Positions 33,871 through 43,349 of a stretch of DNA of 61,005 nt are shown here, piece by piece; the first letter of the stretch is position 1; every line of letters begins with the position of its first letter. The translations under genes and the position numbers were made by a program. Under the pieces are notes generated by a model. It did not search any database. It was not told the DNA's origin and saw only the letters and a program-made list of their open reading frames with translations. Origin of the DNA: JAVKSL01 sp039583695. Its GTDB lineage: Bacteria > Actinomycetota > Acidimicrobiia > Acidimicrobiales > JAJPHD01. The DNA is taken from NCBI GenBank assembly GCA_039583695.1, contig JAVKSL010000010.1, positions 1 to 61,005 on the forward strand, read 5' to 3'.

Positions 33871-35685
33871 GTGCCCACCTCTCCCGCTAGCTCGACCGCG
33901 GGCATGCGCACAGCCTGGTGCGGGGAGCTGGGCCTGGCGGATGTCGGGCGGTCGGTGGCGATCTGCGGCTGGGTGGCCAAGAGGCGCCAGCATGGCGAGC
34001 ATCTGGCCTTCGTGGACCTTAGGGATAGGACGGGGATCGTGCAGTGCGTGGTCGACGGGGCCTCCGATCTGCGATCCGAGTACGTGCTGCGGGTCAGCGG
34101 GACCGTCCGGCGCCGGCCGGCGGGGACGGCGAATCAGGGCCTTCGCAGTGGCGAGGTGGAGGTGGGGGACTGCGCCGTCGAGGTCCTGGCCGAAGCGGAG
34201 CCGCCGCCGTTCCCGGTGAGCGACCGGGTCGACGTGGACGAGGCGACCAGGCTGCGATTTCGCTACGTCGACCTGCGTCGGGACCGGATGCAGGCGAACC
34301 TGACGCTTCGGGCGAAGGTTAACGCGGCGCTGCGCGCCGCGATGGAACGCCAAGGGTTCACCGAGGTGGAGACCCCCCTGCTGTGGACCCCCACCCCCGA
34401 AGGCGCACGGGAGTTCGCAGTGCCTTCTCGCCTGCACCGGGGCTCGTTCTACGTGCTGCCGCAGAGCCCGCAGATTGCCAAGCAGCTGCTGATGGTGTCG
34501 GGTATGGATCGCTACTACCAGATTGCACGGTGCATGCGGGACGAGGACCTGCGGGCCGACCGCCAGTTCGAGTTCACCCAGCTGGACGTGGAGGCGTCGT
34601 TTGTCTCGCAGGCCGACGTGATGGCCTTTGTGTCCGAAGCCGTGTTGGAGGCTGCGGAGGTGGCCACTGGCCGGAGGCCGCCGCCGATCGAGTCGATGAC
34701 CTGGGCAGAGGCGTTGGACCGCTTCGGGACCGACAAGCCGGACCTGCGTTTTGGGATGGAGCTGGTGGAGCTGGCTGGGGTGTTGGGACGATCGGAGCTC
34801 CGGGCCTTCCAGGCACCGTCGGTGAAGGCACTCCGAGTACCCGGCGGGGGATCCACGAGCCGGGCTCGGCTGGATGGCCTGATCGAGCGGGCCAAGGCGC
34901 TGGGGGCCAAGGGCCTGGTTTGGTTTCGCGTGGTGCCGGGTCCTGGCGGCGCGGCCGGTGGTCCCGGCGCGGCCGGTGGTCCCGGCGCGGCCGGTGGTCC
35001 CGGCGCGGCCTTGGCCCTCGAGGCGCCGGTGGCAAAGTGGCTGAGTGATGCTGACCGGGCGGGTATCTGTGCCGCGACCGCAGCCGAGGCCGGCGACCTG
35101 GTGCTGGTGGTCGCCGACGAGCACCGTCGGGCGTGTGAGGTCCTTGGCCAGCTCCGGGTGGAGCTGGGGCGCCCACCGGTGGGGGAGGGACCGCACCGCT
35201 ACGTGTGGGTAACCGACTTTCCGATGTTCGAGGGTCTGGACGAGTCTGGTCGGCCGGTGGCTGCGCACCACCCTTTCACCATGCCCAACCCCGATGACCT
35301 GGACTTGCTGGCATCGGACCCGCTGGCTGCGCGCTCGCTGTCCTATGACCTGGTGTTGAACGGTTGGGAGCTGGGCTCGGGCAGCATCCGGATCCACCGG
35401 GCCGACGTGCAGGCCCAGGTCTTCGCGGCGCTGGGGATCGAGGAGTCCGAGGCCGAGGCCCGCTTTGGGTTCTTGCTGGGGGCTTTGCGCTACGGCGCGC
35501 CCCCTCACGGGGGGTTCGCAGTCGGGGTGGACCGGCTGGTGGCCGTGTTCGCCGGGGAGGAGAACATCCGGGAGGTCATCGCGTTCCCGAAGACCCAGTC
35601 CGGCTCGGACCCAATGACTGGCGCGCCCAAGCCGTTGCATCCCCGCGTGCTCCGGGAGCTGGGCCTTTCCGGGGCACAGTCATGA
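33871..35685 (+). CDS. aspS: Aspartyl-tRNA synthetase
   Basis: 604 aa, bacterial type. OB anticodon domain (VAICGWVAKRRQHGEHLAFVDLRDRTG), class II core motif 2 (YYQIARCMRDEDLRADRQFEFTQLD), inserted GAD domain (about 280-430) and motif 3 (GGFAVGVDRLVAVFAGEENIREVIAFPK). In the GAD domain at residues 360-380 lies an 18-nt tandem repeat, three and a half copies (34948-35010, GlyAlaAlaGlyGlyPro), absent from typical AspRS. GTG start. Confidence 0.96.
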   Translation: MPTSPASSTAGMRTAWCGELGLADVGRSVAICGWVAKRRQHGEHLAFVDLRDRTGIVQCVVDGASDLRSEYVLRVSGTVRRRPAGTANQGLRSGEVEVGDCAVEVLAEAEPPPFPVSDRVDVDEATRLRFRYVDLRRDRMQANLTLRAKVNAALRAAMERQGFTEVETPLLWTPTPEGAREFAVPSRLHRGSFYVLPQSPQIAKQLLMVSGMDRYYQIARCMRDEDLRADRQFEFTQLDVEASFVSQADVMAFVSEAVLEAAEVATGRRPPPIESMTWAEALDRFGTDKPDLRFGMELVELAGVLGRSELRAFQAPSVKALRVPGGGSTSRARLDGLIERAKALGAKGLVWFRVVPGPGGAAGGPGAAGGPGAAGGPGAALALEAPVAKWLSDADRAGICAATAAEAGDLVLVVADEHRRACEVLGQLRVELGRPPVGEGPHRYVWVTDFPMFEGLDESGRPVAAHHPFTMPNPDDLDLLASDPLAARSLSYDLVLNGWELGSGSIRIHRADVQAQVFAALGIEESEAEARFGFLLGALRYGAPPHGGFAVGVDRLVAVFAGEENIREVIAFPKTQSGSDPMTGAPKPLHPRVLRELGLSGAQS

Positions 35686-35783
35686 GGCTGGGGTTCGAGC
35701 ACCCTGACTCCGCCGGGCGGAGGAGGCATCTTGCCCAGCCGGGCGCGGCGGCCGGGTTCGCCGGGCGTACCGCTTGGGGGTAA
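35682..35783 (+). CDS. Possible 33-aa ORF overlapping the aspS stop
   Basis: ATG 35682 overlaps the aspS TGA (ATGA). The product is short, Arg/Gly/Ala-rich and matches nothing I know. It may be chance. Confidence 0.15.
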   Translation: MRLGFEHPDSAGRRRHLAQPGAAAGFAGRTAWG

Positions 35784-35867
35784 GCTGGCAGCGCCGGCCC
35801 GGATCAGGGGCCTGGCCTGCTCAACTGAGTCGTAGATTGTCGCCGAGGCGACGAAGGAGAGATCACC

Positions 35868-36917
35868 GTGGACATCGCAGCACTGCTGGGGAATGAAGCC
35901 GAGTCCCTGTTGGAGCACACCTGTAAGACCATTCCCAAGGAAGACCTGATCCTGCCAGGCCCCGACCACGTTGACGGCTTGATGCTGAATAGTGATCGCC
36001 CGGTGGCGGTAGTGCGCAACATGGCCCAGGTGTTCAACACAGGCCGGCTGGCTGGCACGGGCTACCTCTCCATCCTGCCCGTCGACCAAGGCATCGAGCA
36101 CTCCGCAGCGGCCAGCTTCGCCAAGTACCCGGCCTACATGGACCCGGCGCGGCTGTGCGAGCTGGCCATCGAGGGGGGATGCAGCGCCTTTGCCACGACC
36201 CTCGGTACCCTTGGAGTGGTCGCGAGGCGCTACGCGCACAAGATCCCATTCCTTTTGAAGCTCAACCACAACGAGCTGCTCACCTACCCGGGGCGCTCCG
36301 ACCAGGTGATGTTCGCTTCGGTCCGCCAGGCGTTCGATCTTGGCGCGGTCGCGGTCGGGGCGACTGTCTACTGGGGCTCGGAGCAAAGCACCCGCCAGCT
36401 CCAAGAGGTCGGCCAAGCCTTTGCCGAGGCTCACCGCCTGGGCATGTTCACTGTGTTGTGGTGCTACCTGCGCAACGACGCCTTCAAGCACGACGGGGTG
36501 GATTACTCCCTGTCGGCTGACCTCACGGGACAGGCTAACCACCTGGGTGTCACCATAGAGGCCGACATCATCAAGCAAAAGCTGCCCACTTGCAATGGTG
36601 GCTACACCGCCCTCAAGTACGGTCGGACCGACTCGTTGGTCTACAGCGAGCTGACCACGGACAATCCTATCGATCTGACCCGCTGGCAGGTGGCCAACTG
36701 CTACATGGGACGCATCGGGCTCATCAACTCGGGCGGGGAGTCAGCAGGCGCTGGCGACCTGGCCCAGGCGGTGCGCACAGCGGTGATCAACAAGCGAGCC
36801 GGTGGTACCGGGCTGATCTCGGGACGCAAGGCCTTCCAGCGCCCGACTGCTGAGGGTGTCGAGATCCTCAACGCGATCCAGGATGTCTACCTCGACCCAG
36901 CGGTCACAATCGCTTGA
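35868..36917 (+). CDS. Class I fructose-bisphosphate aldolase (DhnA/FbaB type)
   Basis: 349 aa. GTG 35868 has AAGGAGAG 7 nt upstream. GTGYLSILPVDQGIEHSAAASF near residue 65, IPFLLKLNHNELLTYPG, VGATVYWGSEQSTRQL, MFTVLWCYLRNDAF and GLINSGGESAGAGDLAQAVRTAVINKRAGGTGLISGRKAFQRP (phosphate-binding end) match the archaeal/FbaB type of lysine Schiff-base aldolase. It splits fructose-1,6-bisphosphate in glycolysis or forms it in gluconeogenesis. It stands alone with its own leader (35784-35867). Confidence 0.9.
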   Translation: MDIAALLGNEAESLLEHTCKTIPKEDLILPGPDHVDGLMLNSDRPVAVVRNMAQVFNTGRLAGTGYLSILPVDQGIEHSAAASFAKYPAYMDPARLCELAIEGGCSAFATTLGTLGVVARRYAHKIPFLLKLNHNELLTYPGRSDQVMFASVRQAFDLGAVAVGATVYWGSEQSTRQLQEVGQAFAEAHRLGMFTVLWCYLRNDAFKHDGVDYSLSADLTGQANHLGVTIEADIIKQKLPTCNGGYTALKYGRTDSLVYSELTTDNPIDLTRWQVANCYMGRIGLINSGGESAGAGDLAQAVRTAVINKRAGGTGLISGRKAFQRPTAEGVEILNAIQDVYLDPAVTIA

Positions 36918-36953
36918 GCGAGTCGACGTAATCCGCCAACGCCGGGCCTCCCG

Positions 36954-37874
36954 TCAGCGGGTTGAGGGCTGCTCATATATGTGCTGGCCGGTGAGGGCGG
37001 CAGCGACCCGGGTAGGTCGGTCAGGACGGGGCCTAGCCCGGCTCATGATCGGCGCTGCAGTCCAGGTGACCGCCCTGGCGCCAGCGAGAGCCACTCGGGT
37101 TGGCCGCCGGCGGCAGCGAGAGCCCACAAGGCCGTAGGCTTGGCACAGACGTTCGGGGAGCAGGTCGGCCGTCAATGCCTCGACGAGTGGCCAGGCGAGG
37201 TGCTCTGCCAGGCGCCCGGGCATTCCCCACGGCTGGGATAGGGGGGCGCGCAGGACGTCGGGCGCCAGCGACCGGGCCTGCTCGCTCACGTCGAGGTGGT
37301 CCATCTGCTCACACATCCAGGGATCGAAGCCGGAGAGAGCTGGCGGGAGCGTCCAGGGAGGGTCGTCGCCGTCCTGAGCGACTCGAGCGCCGAAGGCCTG
37401 CCCGAGTCTCAGGGTCTCGGTGTAAAAGGCGCCCCGTTGCGCATCAGTCAGCCGGCCGAACCAGTGACGCTCGACGACCAGGTAGCTGTCGACGATGGTG
37501 GCGTGCACCCACGTGGCTAGGCGTGGATCGCTTGCTGCATAGGCGCTGCCCTCGGGACTCCTGCCCCGGACCGAGCTGTGGATGCCCGAGAGGGCAACCA
37601 GGGCACGCCCGGCTGCCTGCGGATCCGCAAACCCGACAGTCCCCAGCGTGGAGAGCGTCCGCAGCAGCCGGTCGAACGGAGCCAGCTGAAAGTCGGAGTG
37701 GTCCGAGACGCCAGCCGCAACCAGTGGATGGGCAAGCTGGAGCAACAGCGCTCTGGGTCCGCCGAGGAGGGTGAGCGGGTTGAGCATCAAGCGAGCCGAG
37801 ACGCTCCCAGGTCCAAGCAGCGCGTCGGGATGAATGCTCTTTGGTGGCGGCCCAAGGGCGCCGAGGTTGGTCAC
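36954..37874 (-). CDS. DUF2236 (MpaB-like oxygenase) family protein
   Basis: 306 aa. GPGSVSARLMLNPLTLLGGPRALLLQLAHPLVAAGVSDHSDF, then LRTLSTLGTVGFAD, HSSVRGRSPEGSAYAASDPRLATWVHATIVDS and RHWFGRLTDAQRGAFYTET are family blocks; the conserved His in LAHP and HATIV likely bind haem, as in rubber oxygenase and MpaB relatives. Substrate unknown. It begins 5 bases after the DUF1015 gene ends, so both are probably one transcript. Confidence 0.85.
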   Translation of the reverse strand: MTNLGALGPPPKSIHPDALLGPGSVSARLMLNPLTLLGGPRALLLQLAHPLVAAGVSDHSDFQLAPFDRLLRTLSTLGTVGFADPQAAGRALVALSGIHSSVRGRSPEGSAYAASDPRLATWVHATIVDSYLVVERHWFGRLTDAQRGAFYTETLRLGQAFGARVAQDGDDPPWTLPPALSGFDPWMCEQMDHLDVSEQARSLAPDVLRAPLSQPWGMPGRLAEHLAWPLVEALTADLLPERLCQAYGLVGSRCRRRPTRVALAGARAVTWTAAPIMSRARPRPDRPTRVAAALTGQHIYEQPSTR

Positions 37875-37879
37875 ATGTA

Positions 37880-39112
37880 CTATCGAAGCAGGCGGAGCAC
37901 CATCCCGGTACGCGGCTTGGGGGTGAAGAACGTGGTCTTTGCCGGCAGGCGCAGACCTGCCCGTGCCGCTGCCTCGATGACCGCAGCTGTCGCCGGACGG
38001 ATGAGGACACCGGCGTTGGCGCGCCCCTCCTGCACGGCGCGGACCACCTCGGTCGGGTCGTGGTGGTAGGACAGCTCGTGGGCAGCGACGTCGCGAAGGG
38101 CAAGTTCCAAGCGGCTGGAGTCCAGGTCAAACGGGGCGGCGGCGACCAGCTCGGGATGGGCTCGCATCGACCACGCCCCCTGGCTGGTCACCACCACGGG
38201 CGCAGCCAGCTCGTCGCCTGCCGTGCCGCCCGCTCCCACTGGCGAAGCGCCGATCCCGACGGGTTCCAGGTCGAATCCCACCCTGCCCAGGGCCCTGACC
38301 AGGTCGTAGTCCTCCGGAAGCCCGGTGAGCATCCGATGAATCGGGCCGATGGCCAGCTGGTCCTCCGCCAGCTCCACTACCAACGTCAGCACCAGGTCGT
38401 AGTCACCTGGTGCTCCAGCATTGGCGGCCCGCCGCTCCTCTCGGTAGGCGAGGGCGGTCTCGTAGCGGTGGTGGCCGTCGGCGAGCAGCACCGGTGATGA
38501 GCCCACGATCGCTTCGATCCTGGCGATCACCGCCGGCTCGGTGATCGCCGAGCACTCATGCGTCACCCCGTCGTCGTCCCGGGCCACCGACTCGGGAACG
38601 GCGCCTCCCAGCTCGTCCAGACATCCCGAAAGCCCGGCTGACAAGCTCAGCCCCCACACCGGTGAGATGTTCGCCCTGCAGGCTCGCAACAGGTCCAGGC
38701 GGTCACCCTTGGGCTTCGGCATGGTCAGCTCGTGGGGCAGGACCTCCCCGTTCTCCGTAGGTGAGACCTCAAGGGCTCCGAGGACCCCCGAAGTCTTCCG
38801 AGGCCGGCCGGCAGCGTCGGCGTAGCTCATCGAATACCGGTAGAAGGCCGGCTGGGAGTCAAGCCGTAGCACCCCGGTGTCACGCCACTGGACCAGCAGC
38901 GCTGCCGCGCTCTGGTACCGGGCGCGGCCCTCTTCCGGCTCGGGTAGCTCGATCCTGACTGCGTTCAGGGCGCAGCGATGGACCAGAGCCGCGCGTCCCG
39001 CCGGGTCGATCACGTCGTAAGGGGGGGCAACTACATCATCCAGGGTTGCACCGTGCTCGGCAAGGGTTGCCAGGTCATAGCGCAGGCCAGCAAAAGGTTC
39101 GAAGCGAGGCAT
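37880..39112 (-). CDS. DUF1015 family protein
   Basis: 410 aa, full length. Starts MPRFEPFAGLRYD; VAPPYDVIDPAGRAAL, FYRYSM, GALEVSP, VLPHELTMPKPKGDRLDLLRAC, LLADGHHRYETALAYREER and AGVLIRPAT are family signatures. Function unproven; the family is often near serine or amino-acid metabolism genes in other bacteria. First gene of a two-gene minus-strand unit with the DUF2236 gene. Confidence 0.88.
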   Translation of the reverse strand: MPRFEPFAGLRYDLATLAEHGATLDDVVAPPYDVIDPAGRAALVHRCALNAVRIELPEPEEGRARYQSAAALLVQWRDTGVLRLDSQPAFYRYSMSYADAAGRPRKTSGVLGALEVSPTENGEVLPHELTMPKPKGDRLDLLRACRANISPVWGLSLSAGLSGCLDELGGAVPESVARDDDGVTHECSAITEPAVIARIEAIVGSSPVLLADGHHRYETALAYREERRAANAGAPGDYDLVLTLVVELAEDQLAIGPIHRMLTGLPEDYDLVRALGRVGFDLEPVGIGASPVGAGGTAGDELAAPVVVTSQGAWSMRAHPELVAAAPFDLDSSRLELALRDVAAHELSYHHDPTEVVRAVQEGRANAGVLIRPATAAVIEAAARAGLRLPAKTTFFTPKPRTGMVLRLLR

Positions 39113-39170
39113 TCCCCTTGCCTATCACAGAGCCTGCCGGGAGTCGGGTTCGGACCTGCCATTATGGAGC

Positions 39171-39962
39171 GTGACTTGGATTCTGGACCTCGACGGAGTG
39201 GTTTGGCTGGCGGATCGTCCGATACCTGGCGCTGCGGATGCCGTGGCGCAGCTGCGTGATCGCGGCAAGCGGGTGGTATTCGTCACCAACAACTCGTCCC
39301 GAGTGGTGGACGACTATCGTGACCAGCTGGCTCGGATGGGCATTCCCACCACCAGGGACGAGTTGCTCACCTCGGCGCAGGCGGCTGCCTCGATGCTGGA
39401 GCCAGCCTCCACCGCCTTGGTTTGCGCAGGACCTGGGGTCGATGAGGCCCTGGCGGTCCGGGGTGTGAAGACAGTCACCGAGGGTAAGGCTGACGCAGTT
39501 GTGGTGGGTTGGCATCGCGACTTCGACTACTCTCGACTCGCAGCTGCCACCTCCTGCGTCCTCGGTGGTGCCCGCCTGATCGGGACCAACGACGACGCCA
39601 CCTACCCAACAAGGCAGGGTCCGATTCCGGGGGCCGGCTCCATCCTCGCAGCCGTGGCCTATGCCAGCGGGACCACCCCTACGGTCGCCGGCAAGCCGCA
39701 TGATCCGGTGGTGAAGCTGCTGGCAGAGCTGGTGAACGACATCGAGGTGCTGGTCGGCGACCGCCCCTCGACCGATGGGCTGATGGCCCGCCGCCTGGGT
39801 GCAACCTTTGGACTTGTCCTGACCGGCGTGACCCGTGGCGACCACGGCGCGCTCGACCCAGCGCCGGACGTGGAGGCGGCGGACCTGGCATCCCTGGTGG
39901 CTTGCTGGGCCGGAGTGGCTGGCCCCGGCGCGCAGGGCGTAGCCCGGGAGCAGCTCCCCTGA
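39171..39962 (+). CDS. HAD-superfamily hydrolase, NagD/phosphoglycolate phosphatase-like
   Basis: 263 aa. Motif I ILDLDGVVWLADRPIPGA (nucleophile Asp), motif II FVTNNSSR, motif III lysine in VAGKPHDPVV, motif IV LVGDRPSTDGLMARRLGA. The cap (about 80-180) is of the NagD type. Divergent from the DUF1015 gene. Its stop overlaps the probable CTG start of tlyA. Confidence 0.92.
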   Translation: MTWILDLDGVVWLADRPIPGAADAVAQLRDRGKRVVFVTNNSSRVVDDYRDQLARMGIPTTRDELLTSAQAAASMLEPASTALVCAGPGVDEALAVRGVKTVTEGKADAVVVGWHRDFDYSRLAAATSCVLGGARLIGTNDDATYPTRQGPIPGAGSILAAVAYASGTTPTVAGKPHDPVVKLLAELVNDIEVLVGDRPSTDGLMARRLGATFGLVLTGVTRGDHGALDPAPDVEAADLASLVACWAGVAGPGAQGVAREQLP

Positions 39963-40804
39963 GCGCGCGGCGCAGGCTTGACGTCGAGCTGGTTGCCAGA
40001 AGGCTAGCTCCGAGCCGCGAACGGGCCCAAGGGGCCATTGCCTCGGGGAAGGTGACCGTCGCCGGCGCGCCAGCCACCAAGGCCAACCGGATGGTGGCCC
40101 CCTCCGAGCCGATCGTCGTCTCGGGCCCGCGCCCGCGCTTCGTGAGCCGGGGAGGGGTCAAGCTGGACGCTGCCCTGGCGACCTTCAGCATAGATGTGAG
40201 CGGGCTCCGGGCCCTGGACGCCGGCGCTTCGACGGGCGGGTTCACGGATTGCCTCTTGCAGCGTGGAGCAGCATCGGTGCTGGCCCTGGACGTAGGAAGG
40301 GGCCAGCTCCACGACCGGCTCCGGCGCGACGAGCGGGTAACCTGTGTCGAGCGCACCAACCTGCGCTTGGTGCGATTGGCCGACCTGGGCGGCGAGCCAT
40401 TCGAGGTGTTGGTCGCCGACCTGTCCTTCATCTCCCTGCGCACGGTCGCGCCGGTCCTGCTGGGAGAGCTGGCGGCCCCCGGCGCGGAGGTGGTGGCCCT
40501 GGTAAAGCCGCAGTTCGAGACGGGAGACCGGGCGGTGCTGCTCCGTGGTCGGGGGGTGGTGAGGGATCGAGGGCTGTGGCTGGCCGCCCTCGAAGGGGTG
40601 ATCGGCGCTTTCATGGGGTGCGGTGCCGCGATGATGACCGTGATGGCCTCCCCGCTGACCGGAGCGGACGGCAACGTCGAGTTCCTCCTTCACTGCCGCG
40701 CCCACGCCGGCACCGGCCGGGCGCTGGACACCTGCGCGGCGCTCGACTGCGGGCTCGCCCTGGCCTCCAGGGAACCCTCCCAGGGAATGAAGAAGAGATG
40801 GTGA
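39959..40804 (+). CDS. tlyA: TlyA-family rRNA 2'-O-methyltransferase
   Basis: About 281 aa. N-terminal S4 RNA-binding domain (RRRLDVELVARRLAPSRERAQGAIASGKVTV), PRFVSRGGVKLDAAL, then a Rossmann methyltransferase (LDAGASTGGFTDCLLQRGAASVLALDVG, VADLSFISLRTVAP, LVKPQFE). TlyA methylates 16S and 23S rRNA cytidines in mycobacteria and sets capreomycin sensitivity. The frame has no ATG or GTG near the expected start; CTG 39959, within the HAD stop and 8 nt after GGGAG, gives the family N-terminus. TTG 39902 is the alternative. Confidence 0.9.
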   Translation: MSARRRLDVELVARRLAPSRERAQGAIASGKVTVAGAPATKANRMVAPSEPIVVSGPRPRFVSRGGVKLDAALATFSIDVSGLRALDAGASTGGFTDCLLQRGAASVLALDVGRGQLHDRLRRDERVTCVERTNLRLVRLADLGGEPFEVLVADLSFISLRTVAPVLLGELAAPGAEVVALVKPQFETGDRAVLLRGRGVVRDRGLWLAALEGVIGAFMGCGAAMMTVMASPLTGADGNVEFLLHCRAHAGTGRALDTCAALDCGLALASREPSQGMKKRW

Positions 40805-41619
40805 CCGTTGCCTTCGTCGTCCACGACGGGCGCGAGGATGCCAAGGCGCTGGCCCGCGATGCCGCCGAGTGGATCCGCCAGCGCGGCCACGAGGCAGTGC
40901 TGGCTGCTCCAGGGTGCGACATCGACGGTGCCGACCTGGTGGTCAGCATCGGGGGGGACGGGACGATGCTGCGGGCAGCGTCGATGGTCCACGGCTCGGG
41001 GACCCCTCTCATGGGTGTGAACCTGGGGCACCTGGGCTATCTGACCTCAGTGGAGACCGGGGGGCTCAGAGGCGCCCTGGAGCAGTTCTTCGTGGGTCGC
41101 CATAGCGTGCAGGAGCGCATGACCCTCGATGTGAGGCTCGAAAGGCAGGGGAGCGCGGCGGCCAGCATCGTGGCGCTCAACGAGGCGCTGGTGGAGAAGC
41201 TCTCCTCTGGGCACACCGTTCGCCTCACACTGAGCATCGGCGGGCGGCCTTTCATCACCTACACCGCCGATGGCCTGATCGTGGCCACCCCCACCGGGTC
41301 GACGGCCTACAACCTGTCGTCACGTGGCCCCATTGCATCACCCAGCCTGCGGGCGATGATCGTGACTCCGGTGTCGCCTCACATGCTCTTCGACCGCAGC
41401 CTGGTGCTCGAGCCGGACGAGCAGGTCCGCATAGAGCTGGTGGACGGCAGGTCTGCGGTGCTGGTGGTGGACGGGTTGCCAGTCGCAAACATGGCGCCCG
41501 GAGACGTGGTGGTATGTACGGCCAGCGCCAATGCGGTGCGCCTGGTAGGGGCTGGCGAGCACGACTTCCACGACATCTTGCGAGTCAAGTTCGGCCTACC
41601 GGCCCAAACCACCCGCTGA
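40798..41619 (+). CDS. nadK: NAD kinase
   Basis: 273 aa from ATG 40798, overlapping tlyA by 7 nt. VVSIGGDGTMLRAA (the GGDGT catalytic loop), GVNLGHLGYLT, ALNEALVEK, YTADGLIVATPTGSTAYNLSSRGPI and the HMLFDRSLVL segment identify the enzyme that phosphorylates NAD to NADP. The order tlyA-nadK-recN is common in actinobacteria. Confidence 0.96.
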   Translation: MVTVAFVVHDGREDAKALARDAAEWIRQRGHEAVLAAPGCDIDGADLVVSIGGDGTMLRAASMVHGSGTPLMGVNLGHLGYLTSVETGGLRGALEQFFVGRHSVQERMTLDVRLERQGSAAASIVALNEALVEKLSSGHTVRLTLSIGGRPFITYTADGLIVATPTGSTAYNLSSRGPIASPSLRAMIVTPVSPHMLFDRSLVLEPDEQVRIELVDGRSAVLVVDGLPVANMAPGDVVVCTASANAVRLVGAGEHDFHDILRVKFGLPAQTTR

Positions 41620-41624
41620 GCCAG

Positions 41625-43343
41625 ATGCTGGTTGAGCTTCGCGTCAGGGATCTGGGCGTCATAGCTGGCGCGACACTGGTGCTCGAGTCGGGCACGACCG
41701 CTCTGACTGGCGAGACCGGGGCGGGCAAGACTCTCGTGGTCGAAGCCCTGGAGCTGCTGGTGGGGGGGAGGGCGGATCCGGCGTTGGTGCGTCCGGGGGC
41801 CGCCGAGGCGGTGGTCGAGGGCCGTTTCGAGGGCCCTTCGAAAGCGGGAGGAATCGAGCTGGACGAGGTGGTCCTGGCTCGAGCTGTACCGGCTGCTGGG
41901 AGGTCTCGGGCCTGGTTGAACGGCAGGATGGCGCCGGTCTCGAGCCTGGCCGAGATCGGTGGCGACCTCGTGGAGCTGCACGGCCAGCACGCTCACCAAT
42001 CTCTGTTGAGCGCAACGGCTCAGCGAGCGGCCCTGGATGCATTCTGCGGTGTCGACGATGGACCGAGGAACGCTGCCCGCTCGGCGGTGCGTCAGACCAC
42101 CGAGGCCCTTGCGAAGCTCGGGGGTGATGCCCGGGCGCGCTCGCGCCAGGTGGACCTGCTGCGCTACCAGATCGAGGAGCTGAGCCGGGCGGCACTGTCG
42201 GACCCTTTGGAGGACGACAACCTGGCTCTCGAGGAGGACCGGCTTGCCAGGGCTACCTCGCATCGCGAGGCGGCCCAGGCAGTGCTGGTGTCTCTCACGG
42301 GAGGGCATCAAGAAGGTGGCGCAAGCGAAGCCTTGAGCGCCGCCCTGGCGGCGCTCACCGGGCATCCCCCCCTGGCTGAGGTGGCCGAGCGCCTTCGAGG
42401 AATGCAAGCAGAGCTGGAGGATCTGGGCAGGGAGACCCGGCGCCTGGTTGACTGCCTCGAGGACAACCCTGAGCGCCTGGGCCAGGTCCGAGCCAGACGC
42501 CAGCTCCTGCGAGACCTGGAGCGCAAGTACGGCGAGAGCTTGGCCGAGGTCATGGCCTTCGGGGAGGGCGCCCGCCGATCGCTGGCGGAGCTGGAGTCCC
42601 ACGAGGCCCGGGTGAGCGAGCTGGAGGCCCGGCTGGCGCGTCGCCAGGATGAGCTGGCCGCAGCCGAAGCGGCCATCGGCGCGGCTCGCCGCGCCGGAGG
42701 GCCGGAGCTCGCCCGAGCCGTGGAAGCCCACCTACGTACCCTGGGCATGGGCGCCGCGCGCTTCGAGGTCCAAGTGGGAGGGGGCGCAGGGGACGAGGTG
42801 AGCTTTTTGCTCTGCGCCAACCAGGGCGAGGCGCCGCTCCCCCTGGCCAAGGTCGCCAGTGGTGGCGAGCTGGCTCGGACCATGCTGGCGGTTCGCCTGG
42901 TTCTCGGGGGGTGGGACCAGGATTCGGGCGCCGCGAGACCCACCTTGGTCTTCGACGAGGTGGATGCTGGAGTTGGCGGGGAAGCGGCCCTGTCGGTGGG
43001 GCGCGCGCTGGCTGCCCTTGGCGCCACTCATCAGGTCCTGGTGGTGACGCATCTGGCCCAGGTGGCTGCTTACGCCGATCACCAGGTGAAGGTGGAGAAG
43101 CTTGTCCGAGACGGTCGCACGGTGGCGGAGCTGTCGGCGTTGGACGATGCGGGCCGGGTGGTGGAATTGTCGCGCATGCTGTCGGGCCAGCCCGACAGCG
43201 CCACGGCACGGGAGCACGCGGCCGAGCTTCTCGAGCTCGCCAGCCGGGAGCGCCCCGGGCTGGACCAGCGCCCCGAGAAGGAGCCGCGCGTGCCTCGGCG
43301 GCCGGGCGGAGACCCGTTGGATCCTGGTTGCCCCGAACGATAG
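41625..43343 (+). CDS. recN: DNA repair protein RecN
   Basis: 572 aa from ATG 41625. SMC-like ATPase: LTGETGAGKTLVVEAL (Walker A, about 25), ELHGQHAHQSLL, coiled coils about 150-370, signature KVASGGELARTML, Walker B LVFDEVDAGVGGEAAL and VTHLAQVAAYADHQ. It holds broken DNA ends for recombination. The last 40 residues are an Arg/Pro-rich tail. Confidence 0.95.
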   Translation: MLVELRVRDLGVIAGATLVLESGTTALTGETGAGKTLVVEALELLVGGRADPALVRPGAAEAVVEGRFEGPSKAGGIELDEVVLARAVPAAGRSRAWLNGRMAPVSSLAEIGGDLVELHGQHAHQSLLSATAQRAALDAFCGVDDGPRNAARSAVRQTTEALAKLGGDARARSRQVDLLRYQIEELSRAALSDPLEDDNLALEEDRLARATSHREAAQAVLVSLTGGHQEGGASEALSAALAALTGHPPLAEVAERLRGMQAELEDLGRETRRLVDCLEDNPERLGQVRARRQLLRDLERKYGESLAEVMAFGEGARRSLAELESHEARVSELEARLARRQDELAAAEAAIGAARRAGGPELARAVEAHLRTLGMGAARFEVQVGGGAGDEVSFLLCANQGEAPLPLAKVASGGELARTMLAVRLVLGGWDQDSGAARPTLVFDEVDAGVGGEAALSVGRALAALGATHQVLVVTHLAQVAAYADHQVKVEKLVRDGRTVAELSALDDAGRVVELSRMLSGQPDSATAREHAAELLELASRERPGLDQRPEKEPRVPRRPGGDPLDPGCPER

Positions 43344-43349
43344 TAGGAC

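Noticed and set aside
33157..35640. 827-codon minus-strand frame opposite putA and aspS
   Set aside because: Shadow; repetitive RAGTTG text is the antisense of the aspS tandem repeat.
35686..35710. T-arm-like GGGGTTCGAGCACCC after aspS
   Set aside because: The arm does not pair fully and no D arm, anticodon arm or acceptor stem surrounds it.
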